From CAZHFW01 sp964531675 (GTDB lineage Bacteria; Planctomycetota; Phycisphaerae; Phycisphaerales; UBA1924), in NCBI GenBank assembly GCA_964531675.1, contig CAZHFW010000044.1, positions 1 to 30,043 on the forward strand: a stretch of DNA of 30,043 nt, given 5' to 3'. Position 1 is the stretch's first letter, and each line of letters opens with the position of its first letter. The notes under the pieces were generated by a model. It was not told the origin of the DNA and ran no database searches. It saw only the letters and a list, made by a program, of their open reading frames with translations. Shown piece after piece: positions 15,474 through 26,518 of this stretch. The position numbers and the translations under genes were made by a program.

Positions 15474-15480
15474 CCCTGCC

Positions 15481-15915
15481 TTGCGTCAGCCTCTGATCCA
15501 TCGCCTGATTTCGATGCTCTGCCTGGCCACCTTCGTGTTCGGGCAGCTGGTGATCGGCCCGTCCGCAGTGCGCTGCACCGCGGAGGCGGGCGGGTCGCGC
15601 ATCGAGTTCGCGTGCATCAAGGCCGACGCCGGGGATTGCTCGCCCAGCTCTGCCTGCCCTGATGCCTCAGCCGAAGAGCAGGACCAACCCAGTCCTTGCC
15701 AGGATGAGCGCGTCGCGCAGGACACCGCGGGCCTCAAGCCCGGCATCCGGGCCCCGCTTCCGGAGCCCGTGGTCGTCCAGGCTCCCGTATGGCAGGTGAT
15801 CGTCTGGCCGCCCGCCGATGAGCAGGGACGTGGACCGCGGACGATCGCGATCGCAGCGCCTGATCATCCGCCCTCGCAGCTGCAGAGCCTCCGCGCCGTC
15901 ATTCTGCTCGTCTAG
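15481..15915 (+). CDS. small Cys-rich exported protein heading the metal efflux operon
   Basis: A 144-residue protein I cannot assign to a family. Residues about 6-30 form a signal peptide (LISMLCLATFVFGQLVIG). The mature part has five Cys (32, 45, 53, 59, 73) in a polar, Pro/Glu-rich context, and the C-terminal half is Pro-rich with hydrophobic strands (VVVQAPVWQVIVWPP). The only start reaching the full signal peptide is TTG at 15481, directly after the -10-like hexamer; ATG at 15514 is an alternative that would trim the basic N-region. It is the first gene before the CzcC/B/A-like genes, which suggests a periplasmic metal-binding or sensing role, by context only. Confidence 0.6.
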   Translation: MRQPLIHRLISMLCLATFVFGQLVIGPSAVRCTAEAGGSRIEFACIKADAGDCSPSSACPDASAEEQDQPSPCQDERVAQDTAGLKPGIRAPLPEPVVVQAPVWQVIVWPPADEQGRGPRTIAIAAPDHPPSQLQSLRAVILLV

Positions 15916-16060
15916 CCCCACGCCGCATCACACCTGAGCTTCCGGCTGTGCGACACCTCCGATGCGCACCCGGGCATGCTGCTCTTTGGTCACCGTCGTG
16001 ATGCGCCTCCCGCCGCGCGGGCTGGCAAGTTCATCCACCATTTCGATCACGGATCCTCAT

Positions 16061-17470
16061 ATGACCCGTCCATCCGTCCTGCGCTCTGTCGCGCTGCGCG
16101 TGCCGGCCGTCGCGATCCTGCTTTCCGCAGGCTGCGCCTCGCCCAAGCCGAGCGACATCCGTCCCGAACAATCCAGCGCCGCAGCCCTCGGGCTTGCGGA
16201 TCCCATCGAGTTCCGGACGATCGGCCCCGAAGGCAGCCCGCTCGACGAGCCATCGGGCGTCGGCGACCGACTGGGCATGGCCGATGCTCTGGAACGGGCC
16301 GTCCGCACCAGTCCGAAGCTCCAGGCCTCACTCGCAAACGTCCGCATCGCCATCGCGGAATCGGACCAGGCCAGGCTCCTTCCCAATCCCATCCTCTCAT
16401 TCGTCATCCGCTGGGGACCGGGCAAGTCTCAGATCGAAACCTCGCTCACGCAGGACCTGATCCGCGCGTTGCAGACGCCCACGCGGGCGTCAGCCGCGGA
16501 CAACCGGCTTCGCGCAGCCGCTGCTGATGCCGTCACAACCGCGCTCGACGTCGGCGCGGAAGTCCAGCTGCAATACGCCGCGGCCCAGGCCGCCGCTGCC
16601 CGCACGCCACTCCTGAAGTCGCGGATGGGCCTGATGGAGCAGTTGGAGCGCATCGCACAATCACGACTCTCCATCGGCGAGGGTTCCAAGGCCGACCTGG
16701 CGACCCTCAGCGCCCAGCGCGTGCGCATCGAAGTCGAACTGAGCCGGGCCCAGCGCGATGAGCGTGAAGCCCGCCTCAAGCTGGCCAGGCTCATCGGCGA
16801 GCCCTCCGGGTCCGCGACATGGGCCCTGGATTCCTGGACCCCACCCTCCACGACTTCCGTCCCCGAGGATGCGTTCATCAGAACCGCGTTGACGCACCGA
16901 CCCGAGCTCCAGTCGCTCGGCTGGGAACTGGCCGCCCTCGGCGATGATGCCGCCCTCTCCCGAGTGAGCGTGTGGGAACCCGTCGACGCTGGTGTTGATG
17001 CGACACGTGATGACGATTGGCGCGTCGGGCCAACCATCAGCACGCCCATTCCCATCTTCGACACAGGCTCCGCAAGCCGCGCAGCCGCCGCCGCCAGGAT
17101 CCAGCGCGCCCGACATGAGCTCTCGCTCGCCAAGCGTCTGGTGATCGAGGAAGTGCGGACGTCCTACGCAACGCTCGCCAGTTCGCTCGAGAACCTGACC
17201 CGCGTGCGCAGCACGCTCCTGCCTCTTCAGGAATCCCGCCGCCAGATCGCCGAGGACGCGTATCGCGCGGGCATGAGCGACATCACGACCCTTTACCTCG
17301 CCGAACAGGACCTCTCCCTGGCCGCTGCCGACGCGATCGAAACCGAACACGAGGTCGCCATCGCCCTGATCTCACTCCAGCGCGCCGTCGGCGGGCCCGC
17401 GCTCGCCGCCCAGACGCACGCCGCATCTTCTCCCAAGTCCGATGACGCCCACTCCGGAGGTTCCCGATGA
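16061..17470 (+). CDS. czcC: outer-membrane efflux lipoprotein, TolC/CzcC-like
   Basis: A 469-residue outer-membrane channel of the TolC superfamily. A basic N-terminus and hydrophobic stretch lead to a lipobox ending AGC with Cys25. Two outer-membrane-efflux repeats follow, with long helical stretches such as ALERAVRTSPKLQASLANV and, in the second half, AFIRTALTHRPELQSLGWEL and ARHELSLAKRLVIEEVRTSY. The ATG at 16061 is chosen because it places the signal peptide at the N-terminus and GGATCC lies before it; the open frame starts at 15962. Its stop overlaps the adaptor gene by 4 bases. It would form the outer-membrane exit of the CzcCBA-type tripartite pump. The symbol indicates family, not a proven orthologue. 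Confidence 0.9.
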   Translation: MTRPSVLRSVALRVPAVAILLSAGCASPKPSDIRPEQSSAAALGLADPIEFRTIGPEGSPLDEPSGVGDRLGMADALERAVRTSPKLQASLANVRIAIAESDQARLLPNPILSFVIRWGPGKSQIETSLTQDLIRALQTPTRASAADNRLRAAAADAVTTALDVGAEVQLQYAAAQAAAARTPLLKSRMGLMEQLERIAQSRLSIGEGSKADLATLSAQRVRIEVELSRAQRDEREARLKLARLIGEPSGSATWALDSWTPPSTTSVPEDAFIRTALTHRPELQSLGWELAALGDDAALSRVSVWEPVDAGVDATRDDDWRVGPTISTPIPIFDTGSASRAAAAARIQRARHELSLAKRLVIEEVRTSYATLASSLENLTRVRSTLLPLQESRRQIAEDAYRAGMSDITTLYLAEQDLSLAAADAIETEHEVAIALISLQRAVGGPALAAQTHAASSPKSDDAHSGGSR

Positions 17471-18810
17471 AGAACCCGCTCCCCAAGTCCCTGACCGCCT
17501 CCACACTCATCTGCCTCAGCGTCCTCTTCCCGCTCGGGCTCAGCGCCTGCAAGCCGCACGCGGAGGCCGACGATCACGACCACGACACGCCCCACGCCGC
17601 TCCGGAGCCCCGCGTCAAGGCCGATGCGTCGTCGGACCACGCTCATGACGAGCACGATCACAAGCAACCCGAAGGCGAGCACGCCGACGAAGTCGTCCTC
17701 ACGCCGGATGCGATCAAGGTCAACGGCATCGAGATCGAGAACGCCAAGGCCCAACCCCTGACGCTCTCCTTCATCGCGCCCGGGCGGGTCGCATTCAATC
17801 AGGACGCCTTGGCGCACATCGGCTCTCCCCTCCGCGGCCGTGCGTCAGAGCTCCGCGTCAAGGTTGGTCAGCAAGTCACAAAGGGCGATCCGCTCCTGAT
17901 CATCGAGAGCCCCGAACTCGGACAGGCCCAAGCCGAGTACTTCCAGCGTCGCGTCGCCGCCGAGGCCTCCCGCCCCGCTGCGGCGCTCGCCAAGCTCTCC
18001 TGGGAACGGGCCCGCTCGCTCTTCGAGCAGTCTCAGGGCATCTCGCTTGCCGAGGTTCAGAAGCGCGAGGCCGAATATCAGGCCGCGCTCGCGTCTCAAC
18101 AGGCCGCCGACGCCGCCGCCATCGGCGCGGAGAACCAGCTCCACCTGCTGGGAATGCACCAGGACGAGATTCAAGCGCTCGCCAAGTCAGGCGAGATCTC
18201 GCCTCGCTTCACCATCAGCGCCCCGATCGACGGCGTCGTGATCGAGCGTGAAGTGACCCTCGGCGAACTCGTCGGCCCGGAGCGTGAAGCCCTGATCGTT
18301 CTGGCGGACATGACAACGCTCTGGGTACTGGCGGACATCCCCGAAGCCCGACTCGCAGAGCTCGCCATCGGCGCCAAAGCGTGGGTCTCCGTCGGATCCG
18401 CGGTCCACCCCGGCCGTGCCAAGCTCGAAGGCCATGTCATGCACCTGGGAGCAGTCATCGACCCCATGACCCGCACCGCGCAGGCGCGGGTGGATCTGGC
18501 CTCGCCGACGCTCCGGCCAGGCATGTTTGCCAGCGTCGAGCTCGAGTCGAGCGAGGGCGCAGAACAGCAGGCGTCCACCATCATGCTCCCCGATGAAGCG
18601 ATCCAGCTCGTCGAGGGCGCGACATCCGTCTTCGTCCCGGTCCCGGGCGAAGCCAACACGTTCGCACGCCGCGCCGTCACCACCGGCAAGACCGCCGGAG
18701 GCAAGGTCCAGATCCTCGCGGGACTCCGCGAGGGCGAGCCGGTCGTCGTCACAGGTTCCTTCATCCTCAAAGCCGAGCTTGGCAAGGCCGGCGCTGAACA
18801 CTCGCACTGA
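17467..18810 (+). CDS. czcB: RND periplasmic adaptor, CzcB-like, with His-rich N-terminal segment
   Basis: A 447-residue membrane fusion protein. The signal ends in a lipobox LSAC with Cys28. Residues 31-72 carry nine His with many Asp/Glu (DDHDHDTPH, DHAHDEHDHK), a likely metal-binding tail. Then come the barrel and lipoyl half-motifs (LRVKVGQQVTKGDPLLIIESPEL and ISAPIDGVVIEREVTLGELV, each quoted in part), a helical hairpin of about 85 residues between them, and a C-terminal proximal domain (VQILAGLREGEPVVVTGSFILKAEL, in part). CzcB-type adaptors bind metal and link the inner-membrane pump to the outer-membrane channel. It overlaps the CzcC gene by 4 bases and is 18 bases before the pump gene. 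The C-terminus ends EHSH. Confidence 0.93.
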   Translation: MKNPLPKSLTASTLICLSVLFPLGLSACKPHAEADDHDHDTPHAAPEPRVKADASSDHAHDEHDHKQPEGEHADEVVLTPDAIKVNGIEIENAKAQPLTLSFIAPGRVAFNQDALAHIGSPLRGRASELRVKVGQQVTKGDPLLIIESPELGQAQAEYFQRRVAAEASRPAAALAKLSWERARSLFEQSQGISLAEVQKREAEYQAALASQQAADAAAIGAENQLHLLGMHQDEIQALAKSGEISPRFTISAPIDGVVIEREVTLGELVGPEREALIVLADMTTLWVLADIPEARLAELAIGAKAWVSVGSAVHPGRAKLEGHVMHLGAVIDPMTRTAQARVDLASPTLRPGMFASVELESSEGAEQQASTIMLPDEAIQLVEGATSVFVPVPGEANTFARRAVTTGKTAGGKVQILAGLREGEPVVVTGSFILKAELGKAGAEHSH

Positions 18811-18828
18811 TCACATCCGGGACGCCCC

Positions 18829-21800
18829 ATGCTCGAATCACTCCTCCGCTTTTCCATCCGCAGCCGGTGGCTCATCCTGCTGCTCACCCTCCTCGTCGCA
18901 AGCCTCGGAGCCTGGTCACTCGGACGGCTCCCCATCGATGCCGTGCCCGACATAACCAACACGCAAGTGCAGATCAACGCGCTCGCGCCAAGCCTCTCGC
19001 CCATCGAGGTCGAGAAGCAGGTCACGTTCCCGATCGAGAGCGCCCTGGCCGGCATCCCCGGCCTCCGCTCCACGCGATCCCTGTCTCGGAACGGCTTCGC
19101 CCAGGTGACCGCCGTCTTCGACGACGACACCAACATCTACTTCGCACGCCAGCAGGTGACCGAACGCCTCGGGGAAGCTCGCGAGTCGCTCCCCGAAGGC
19201 GTTGAGCCTGTCATGGGACCCATCGCGACGGGGCTCGGCGAGATCTACATGTACACCGTCGAGTTCTCGCATCCGCACGGCGACGGCGCGGACTTCACGC
19301 CGGGCAAGCCAGGCTGGCAACGCCCGCATGAGTATCTGACGCCCGAAGGACGAACCCTTCGCACCGACCTCGAGCTTGCGTCCTACCTCCGCGAGGTCCA
19401 GGACTGGGTCATCCGCCCACAGCTCAAGAGCGTCCGCGACATCGCGGGCGTCGAAGCCATCGGCGGATACGTCAAGCAGTACCACATCCAGCCCGATCCG
19501 ATGAAGCTGGTCTCCTATGGGCTCACCTTCACCGACGTCCTGGAGGCCATCGAGCGCAACAACCTGTCCACCGGCGCGGGCTATGTCGAGCACAAGGGCG
19601 AGGCCTACCTCGTTCGCGCCTCTGGCCGCATCGAATCGCCCGAACAGGTCGAGCACATCCTCGTCGCCGAGCGCAACGGCGTCCCCATCCGCGTCCGCGA
19701 CGTCGTCTCCACCAACCCCACAGGCCCAGCGGTCGGCATCGGCCGCGAACTCCGAACCGGATCCGCAAGCGAGAACGGCGAGGAGGTCGTCGTCGCCACG
19801 GCAATCATGCTCCTGGGCGCCAACAGCCGGACCGTCGCCGCCGCGGTCGACGAGCGCATGGCCGAGATTCAGCGTTCCCTCCCTCCGGGAATCCGCGCCA
19901 AGACCGTCCTGAACCGGACCAAGCTCGTCGACGCCACCATCGCCACGGTGCAGAAGAACCTGCTGGAAGGCGCGGTGCTCGTGATCGTCGTCCTCCTGCT
20001 CATGCTCGGAAACGTCCGGGCCGCCATCATCTGCGCCCTGGCGATCCCGCTCTCGATGCTCATGACCGCCACCGGGATGGTCCAGTCCCGCGTGTCAGGC
20101 AACCTGATGTCGCTCGGAGCCATCGACTTCGGCCTGATCGTCGACGGCGCCGTGATCATCGTTGAGAACTGCCTCAGGCGTCTGGCCGAACGTCAGCACG
20201 CACTGGCCGCCGCCGGCACACCCCGAGCCCTCACGCTTCAGGAAAGACTCCAGGAAGTCATGCTCGCCTCGCGCGAGATGATCCAGCCCTCGGTCTACGG
20301 CCAGGCCATCATCATCATCGTGTACTTCCCCATCCTCGCGCTCACCGGCATCGAGGGGAAGATGTTCCAGCCCATGGCCGTCACGGTGATCTTCGCACTG
20401 ATCGCCGCGTTCATCCTTTCGCTCACCTTCGTCCCCGCCATGGTCGCGATCCTCATCCGAGGCAAGGTGACGGAGAAGGACATGTTCCTGGTCCGCTGGG
20501 CCCGCATGCTCTACGAGCCCGTCCTCCGCCGCGCGATCCGCTTCCGCTGGCTCGTCGCGTCCGCAGCCTTCCTCGCCTTCGCAGGCTCAGGCGTCCTCTT
20601 CACCAGGCTGGGCCAGGAGTTTGTGCCCACCCTGGACGAGAAGGACATCGCGATGCACGCCATGCGCATCCCATCGACCAGCCTCTCCCAGTCCCAGGCC
20701 ATGCAGTTCGAGGTCGAACGCGCTATCTCCAACATCGCCGAAGTCGCATTCGTGTACTCCAAGACAGGCACCGCGGAGATGGCCACCGATCCCATGCCCC
20801 CCAACGTCTCGGACACCTTCATCATCCTGAAGGACAAGTCGCTCTGGCGACCCGAAGCCGAGATGGATCTGCTCATCGCCAAACTGAAGGCAAGCCAACC
20901 CGCGCCGCACGCCGACGAGCATGGCCATGCCGAGGAAGAGCACCAGGAGCTCGTCGCGACCGGCCACAAGGCCAAGCTCATCGAACTGATCCAGCTCACC
21001 GTCGCGGCGGTCCCCGGGAACAACTACGAGTTCACCCAGCCCATCCAGATGCGCTTCAACGAGCTGATCTCGGGCGTGCGCGGCGATGTCGCCATCAAGG
21101 TCTACGGCGACGACTTCTCCTCCATGGAGCAGACCGCCGCCCAGATCCTCTCCACGCTCCAGCAGATCCCCGGCTCCGCCGACGCCAAGACCGAGCAGAC
21201 CCAGGGCCTCCCCGTCATGTCCATCGACATCGACCGCGACGCCATCGCCCGCTATGGCCTTTCCATCCACGATGTTCAGGAGGTCGTCGCGGTCGCCATC
21301 GGCGGCCGTGAAGCGGGGCAAGTCTTCGAAGGCGACCGCCGCTTCGACCTGGTCGTGCGCCTTCCGGATGAGCTCCGCGGCCGGATCGAGGAACTGCAGC
21401 GCCTGCCCATCCCGCTCCCCTCACACGAAGACGATCGCTCCGCCCTTCCCACCTCGACCGAGGACCACGCCCCCTTGGTCACACGAATCGCACAGGAGCG
21501 GGGGCATGGCTTCGTCCCCCTCGGAGAAGTCGCTCGAATCCAGGTTGCCGAGGGCGTGAACCAGGTGAGCCGCGAGAACGGCAAGCGCCGGATCGTCATC
21601 CAGTGCAACGTCCGCGGCCGCGATCTGGGATCCTTCGTCGAAGAAGCCCAGACCCGCATCGCCAAGATCAACCTCCCCCCCGGTCAATGGCTCGCCTGGG
21701 GCGGACAGTTCGAGAACCTCCTGGCCGCCAAGTCGCGCCTCTCCATCGTCGTCCCGATCTGCTTCCTGCTGATCTTCGTGCTGCTCTTCTCGACCTTCCG

Positions 21801-22260
21801 CAGCGTCCGCTACGCGCTTCTCGTCTTCACCGCCGTTCCGCTCGGCTTGACGGGAGGAGTGCTCGCGCTCTGGCTCCGTGACCTGCCCTTCTCCATCTCC
21901 GCCGCGGTCGGCTTCATCGCACTCTCCGGCGTCGCGGTTCTGAACGGACTGGTCATGGTCTCCTTCATCAACCAGCTCCGCCAGCAAGGGCTCGCGCCCG
22001 ACGAGGCCATCCGCAAGGGGTGCCTCACCAGACTCCGTCCGGTCCTCATGACCGCGCTGGTCGCTTCGCTCGGCTTCGTCCCCATGGCTCTGGCGCACGG
22101 CACCGGCGCTGAAGTCCAGCGCCCGCTCGCGACCGTCGTCATCGGAGGCTTGATCTCCAGCACGCTGCTCACGCTCGTCGTGCTTCCCGCGCTCTATCGA
22201 ATCGTCACCAGACCCGACGCCCCGCCCCCTCCGGGCGAGCCTCAGCCTTCGCACGCCTGA
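18829..22260 (+). CDS. czcA: heavy-metal RND efflux pump, CzcA/CusA family, with His-containing insertions
   Basis: A 1143-residue inner-membrane proton/metal antiporter; family members are usually about 1040-1080. Helix 4 carries D433, D439 and E446 (DFGLIVDGAVIIVEN), the same 6/7 spacing as D402/D408/E415 of Cupriavidus CzcA, which places it with divalent-cation pumps (Zn/Co/Cd/Ni type) and not with the Cu(I)/Ag(I) CusA group. The extra length sits in three periplasmic insertions: about 145-172 (H148, H150, H167), about 690-714 (H694, H698, H700, H705, H713) and about 862-893 (several His, Asp and Glu). RND hallmarks include EFVPTLDEKD and a second set of six helices near the C-terminus. 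It is the last gene of the operon and converges on the DUF1552 gene 27 bases on, with no terminator seen. Confidence 0.94.
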   Translation: MLESLLRFSIRSRWLILLLTLLVASLGAWSLGRLPIDAVPDITNTQVQINALAPSLSPIEVEKQVTFPIESALAGIPGLRSTRSLSRNGFAQVTAVFDDDTNIYFARQQVTERLGEARESLPEGVEPVMGPIATGLGEIYMYTVEFSHPHGDGADFTPGKPGWQRPHEYLTPEGRTLRTDLELASYLREVQDWVIRPQLKSVRDIAGVEAIGGYVKQYHIQPDPMKLVSYGLTFTDVLEAIERNNLSTGAGYVEHKGEAYLVRASGRIESPEQVEHILVAERNGVPIRVRDVVSTNPTGPAVGIGRELRTGSASENGEEVVVATAIMLLGANSRTVAAAVDERMAEIQRSLPPGIRAKTVLNRTKLVDATIATVQKNLLEGAVLVIVVLLLMLGNVRAAIICALAIPLSMLMTATGMVQSRVSGNLMSLGAIDFGLIVDGAVIIVENCLRRLAERQHALAAAGTPRALTLQERLQEVMLASREMIQPSVYGQAIIIIVYFPILALTGIEGKMFQPMAVTVIFALIAAFILSLTFVPAMVAILIRGKVTEKDMFLVRWARMLYEPVLRRAIRFRWLVASAAFLAFAGSGVLFTRLGQEFVPTLDEKDIAMHAMRIPSTSLSQSQAMQFEVERAISNIAEVAFVYSKTGTAEMATDPMPPNVSDTFIILKDKSLWRPEAEMDLLIAKLKASQPAPHADEHGHAEEEHQELVATGHKAKLIELIQLTVAAVPGNNYEFTQPIQMRFNELISGVRGDVAIKVYGDDFSSMEQTAAQILSTLQQIPGSADAKTEQTQGLPVMSIDIDRDAIARYGLSIHDVQEVVAVAIGGREAGQVFEGDRRFDLVVRLPDELRGRIEELQRLPIPLPSHEDDRSALPTSTEDHAPLVTRIAQERGHGFVPLGEVARIQVAEGVNQVSRENGKRRIVIQCNVRGRDLGSFVEEAQTRIAKINLPPGQWLAWGGQFENLLAAKSRLSIVVPICFLLIFVLLFSTFRSVRYALLVFTAVPLGLTGGVLALWLRDLPFSISAAVGFIALSGVAVLNGLVMVSFINQLRQQGLAPDEAIRKGCLTRLRPVLMTALVASLGFVPMALAHGTGAEVQRPLATVVIGGLISSTLLTLVVLPALYRIVTRPDAPPPPGEPQPSHA

Positions 22261-22287
22261 AGATTCACGCCAGTCGAGCAACCACCG

Positions 22288-23630
22288 TCAGATCGCCAGC
22301 GGCCCGGTGCTGTCGGCAAACTCCGGGTGAGGACATCCCGCGAGCTCGAGCATCGAGAGATACAGATTGCACAAAGGAGTCTCGGCCGGGGTCTCGATGA
22401 ACCGTCCGGTCGCGACGCCTCCCCCACCCTTGCCCGCCAGCAGAATCGGCAGATTCTCGTGGTTGTGCCGGTTCCCGTCGCTGATCCCGCCTCCGAGCAG
22501 AATCAGCGAGTTGTCGAGGAGCGACCCACCGGTCTCCCCATCGGGCGTCCTGGCCATCCGCTCCACGAATCGCGTAAACCGCTCGACATGGAACCGATCG
22601 ATCTTGCGGATCTGATCCACCATCTCCTGATTGTTCTGATGGTGCGAGAGGTGGTGATGCCCGTCCTTGATCCCAAGCTCCGGAAATGTCCGGTTGCTTC
22701 CATCGACCGCGAGCATGAGCGTGCTGACGCGCGTCGTGTCGGTCTGGAAGGCCAGGAGCATCATGTCGTACATCAGGTCCATGTGCTCGGAGATCTTGTC
22801 AGGAATCCCCGCCGGCGCGGGCGTGTCCGGGAGCTTCTGGGGCTTGGAGTCAAGCCTGGCCCGCTCGATGCGAAGCTCGATCTCCCGCACCGACGTCTGG
22901 AACTGATCAAGCTTCCGCCGATCCCCGCTCCCAAGCCTTCCCTCAAGCGCCCTGGAATCCGCCAAGACAAAGTCGAGAATGCTCTTGCGCCGCGCCAGCC
23001 TCTCCTGCGCCGCGGCGGCCTGAGTCGCATCGCCAAAGAGCCGCTCGAACGCGACCGCCGGGTCCACAACCTTGGCCATCGGCGTTGACTCATCCCGCCA
23101 GGAGATGTTCGACGAGTACGCGCACGAATACCCCGAGTCGCAGTTCCCCGCCGCCGGGCCATGTTCGCATCCGAGCTCGAGCGATGGGAGCCTGGTCATC
23201 TTCCCCAGATCGCGGGCCGCGAGCTGATCGATGCTGATCCCGTTGTGGATGTCATTCCCAGCGGTCTTTCGCGCCTGCTGGCCGGTCAGAAACGACGCCG
23301 AAGAACGCGCATGGTCACCCGGGCCGTCGCCGTTGGCCCGCGCCTTCTTGAGCGTCAGGCCCGACACCACGTTGACATGCTGGCGCACGCCCGCCATCGC
23401 CTCGAGCGTCGGCGAGAGCGTGAACTCGGTCGCGCCGGCCCCCGCGACCGGCGCCCACGCGGGATAGTTCACGCCGTTGGGCATGAACACGAACCCGAGC
23501 CGGACCGGCGCGGCCCCCGCAAGCTCCGAGGCCGCCGCCTTGAACCCGCGCGGCGCAAGACTCTCCAGATAGGGCAGCGCCATGCACACGCCCATCCCGC
23601 GAAGCACGCCACGCCTTGAAATGCCGCTCT

Positions 23631-23634
<4 letters not shown>
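22288..23634 (-). CDS. DUF1552 family protein with twin-arginine signal
   Basis: A 448-residue member of DUF1552, a planctomycete/Myxococcota family of unknown role related in context to sulfatase-like DUF1501 proteins. The N-terminus SRRGVLRGMG is a twin-arginine motif, followed by a short hydrophobic stretch, so export of a folded protein is likely. Family features seen: FVFMPNGVNYPAWAP, a GDHARSSASFLTGQ segment, and the closing NILLGGG-like region as LILLGGGISDGNRHNHENLP. The ATG at 23634 overlaps the TGA of the DUF1592-type gene by 4 bases, the standard pairing for these families in planctomycetes. The open frame extends 8 codons further, but inside the upstream gene. Function not known. 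Confidence 0.9.
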
Positions 23635-25997
<2,363 letters not shown>

Positions 25998-26006
25998 CCG
26001 AGCAGC

Positions 26007-26012
26007 AGTCTA
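26007..26012 (-). promoter_or_regulatory. putative -10 element TAGACT of the DUF1592-type gene
   Basis: TAGACT on the minus strand ends 9 bases before the ATG at 25997, predicting a leader of about 3 bases. No Shine-Dalgarno site lies between. Part of the TANACT pattern. Confidence 0.4.
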
Positions 26013-26083
26013 CCGGAAGCCGGCGGCCTCACCGCTCCGCATCCCGGCACTTTCACGCTTCGGACCTCTCGGTCCCCTTCGCG

Positions 26084-26368
26084 TTACAACGCCTGCCGGA
26101 GCTCGTCATCGATGCCAGGCACCCACCACCGGGCCTTGGCGACGTCGAACCGCGCGGGCAGAGGCCTGGGCCCCCCATGCTCCAGCACGAAGTTCACGAC
26201 CGCTTCGACCACCCGGGAAGGCGGACAACGCCCGCCGCACCAGTGATCGTGGTCCACCCACGCCAGCGAAATCTCATGCTCAGACGTGGACCCGTCCTCT
26301 TCCACCACGACGTGGTACATCCAGCCCCGTGGCGCTTCCCGCTCGTGTTGGACGTCCACCTTCGCCAA
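26084..26368 (-). CDS. conserved-looking small protein, unknown function
   Basis: A 94-residue soluble protein I cannot name. It has a His/Trp/Cys-rich centre (WVDHDHWCGGRCPPSR) with a C-x3-C pair and His-Asp-His, then an amphipathic helix and the segment LPARFDVAKARWWVPG. The residue pattern and composition look like a real protein, not a shadow frame. The start is TTG at 26368, supported by AGGA (26375-26378) 6 bases before it. It lies 86 bases upstream of the DUF1592-type gene on the same strand and is divergent from the permease gene. The WCGGRC cluster could bind a metal. Confidence 0.65.
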   Translation of the reverse strand: MAKVDVQHEREAPRGWMYHVVVEEDGSTSEHEISLAWVDHDHWCGGRCPPSRVVEAVVNFVLEHGGPRPLPARFDVAKARWWVPGIDDELRQAL

Positions 26369-26374
26369 GCCGAT

Positions 26375-26378
26375 TCCT
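26375..26378 (-). promoter_or_regulatory. ribosome binding site supporting a TTG start
   Basis: AGGA on the minus strand, 6 bases before the TTG at 26368; supports that start for the 94-residue protein. Confidence 0.45.
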
Positions 26379-26518
26379 GACGGGACTTAAGCCCAAACCC
26401 ATCGAAGGGTCAGAAAAAACCAGCGCCGGACACCTTGCCCGGCCCGCGATCATTACCATTCGGCTCCCCGGCCGCCCGGATCCAGCCTCTTTTCCGCCTC
26501 TCACGCCCCCAGGACCAC

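Larger units (their letters stand above)
15069..15480. other. divergent intergenic region between secreted-protein gene and metal efflux operon
   Basis: This 412-base stretch has no gene I would support. Its left end holds the promoter and palindrome of the minus-strand gene. Its right end (15420-15480) holds two dyads and a -10-like hexamer for the efflux operon. The middle, about 15160-15415, is GC-rich; the open frames crossing it have low-complexity Arg/Pro/Ser content and look non-coding. Confidence 0.6.
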
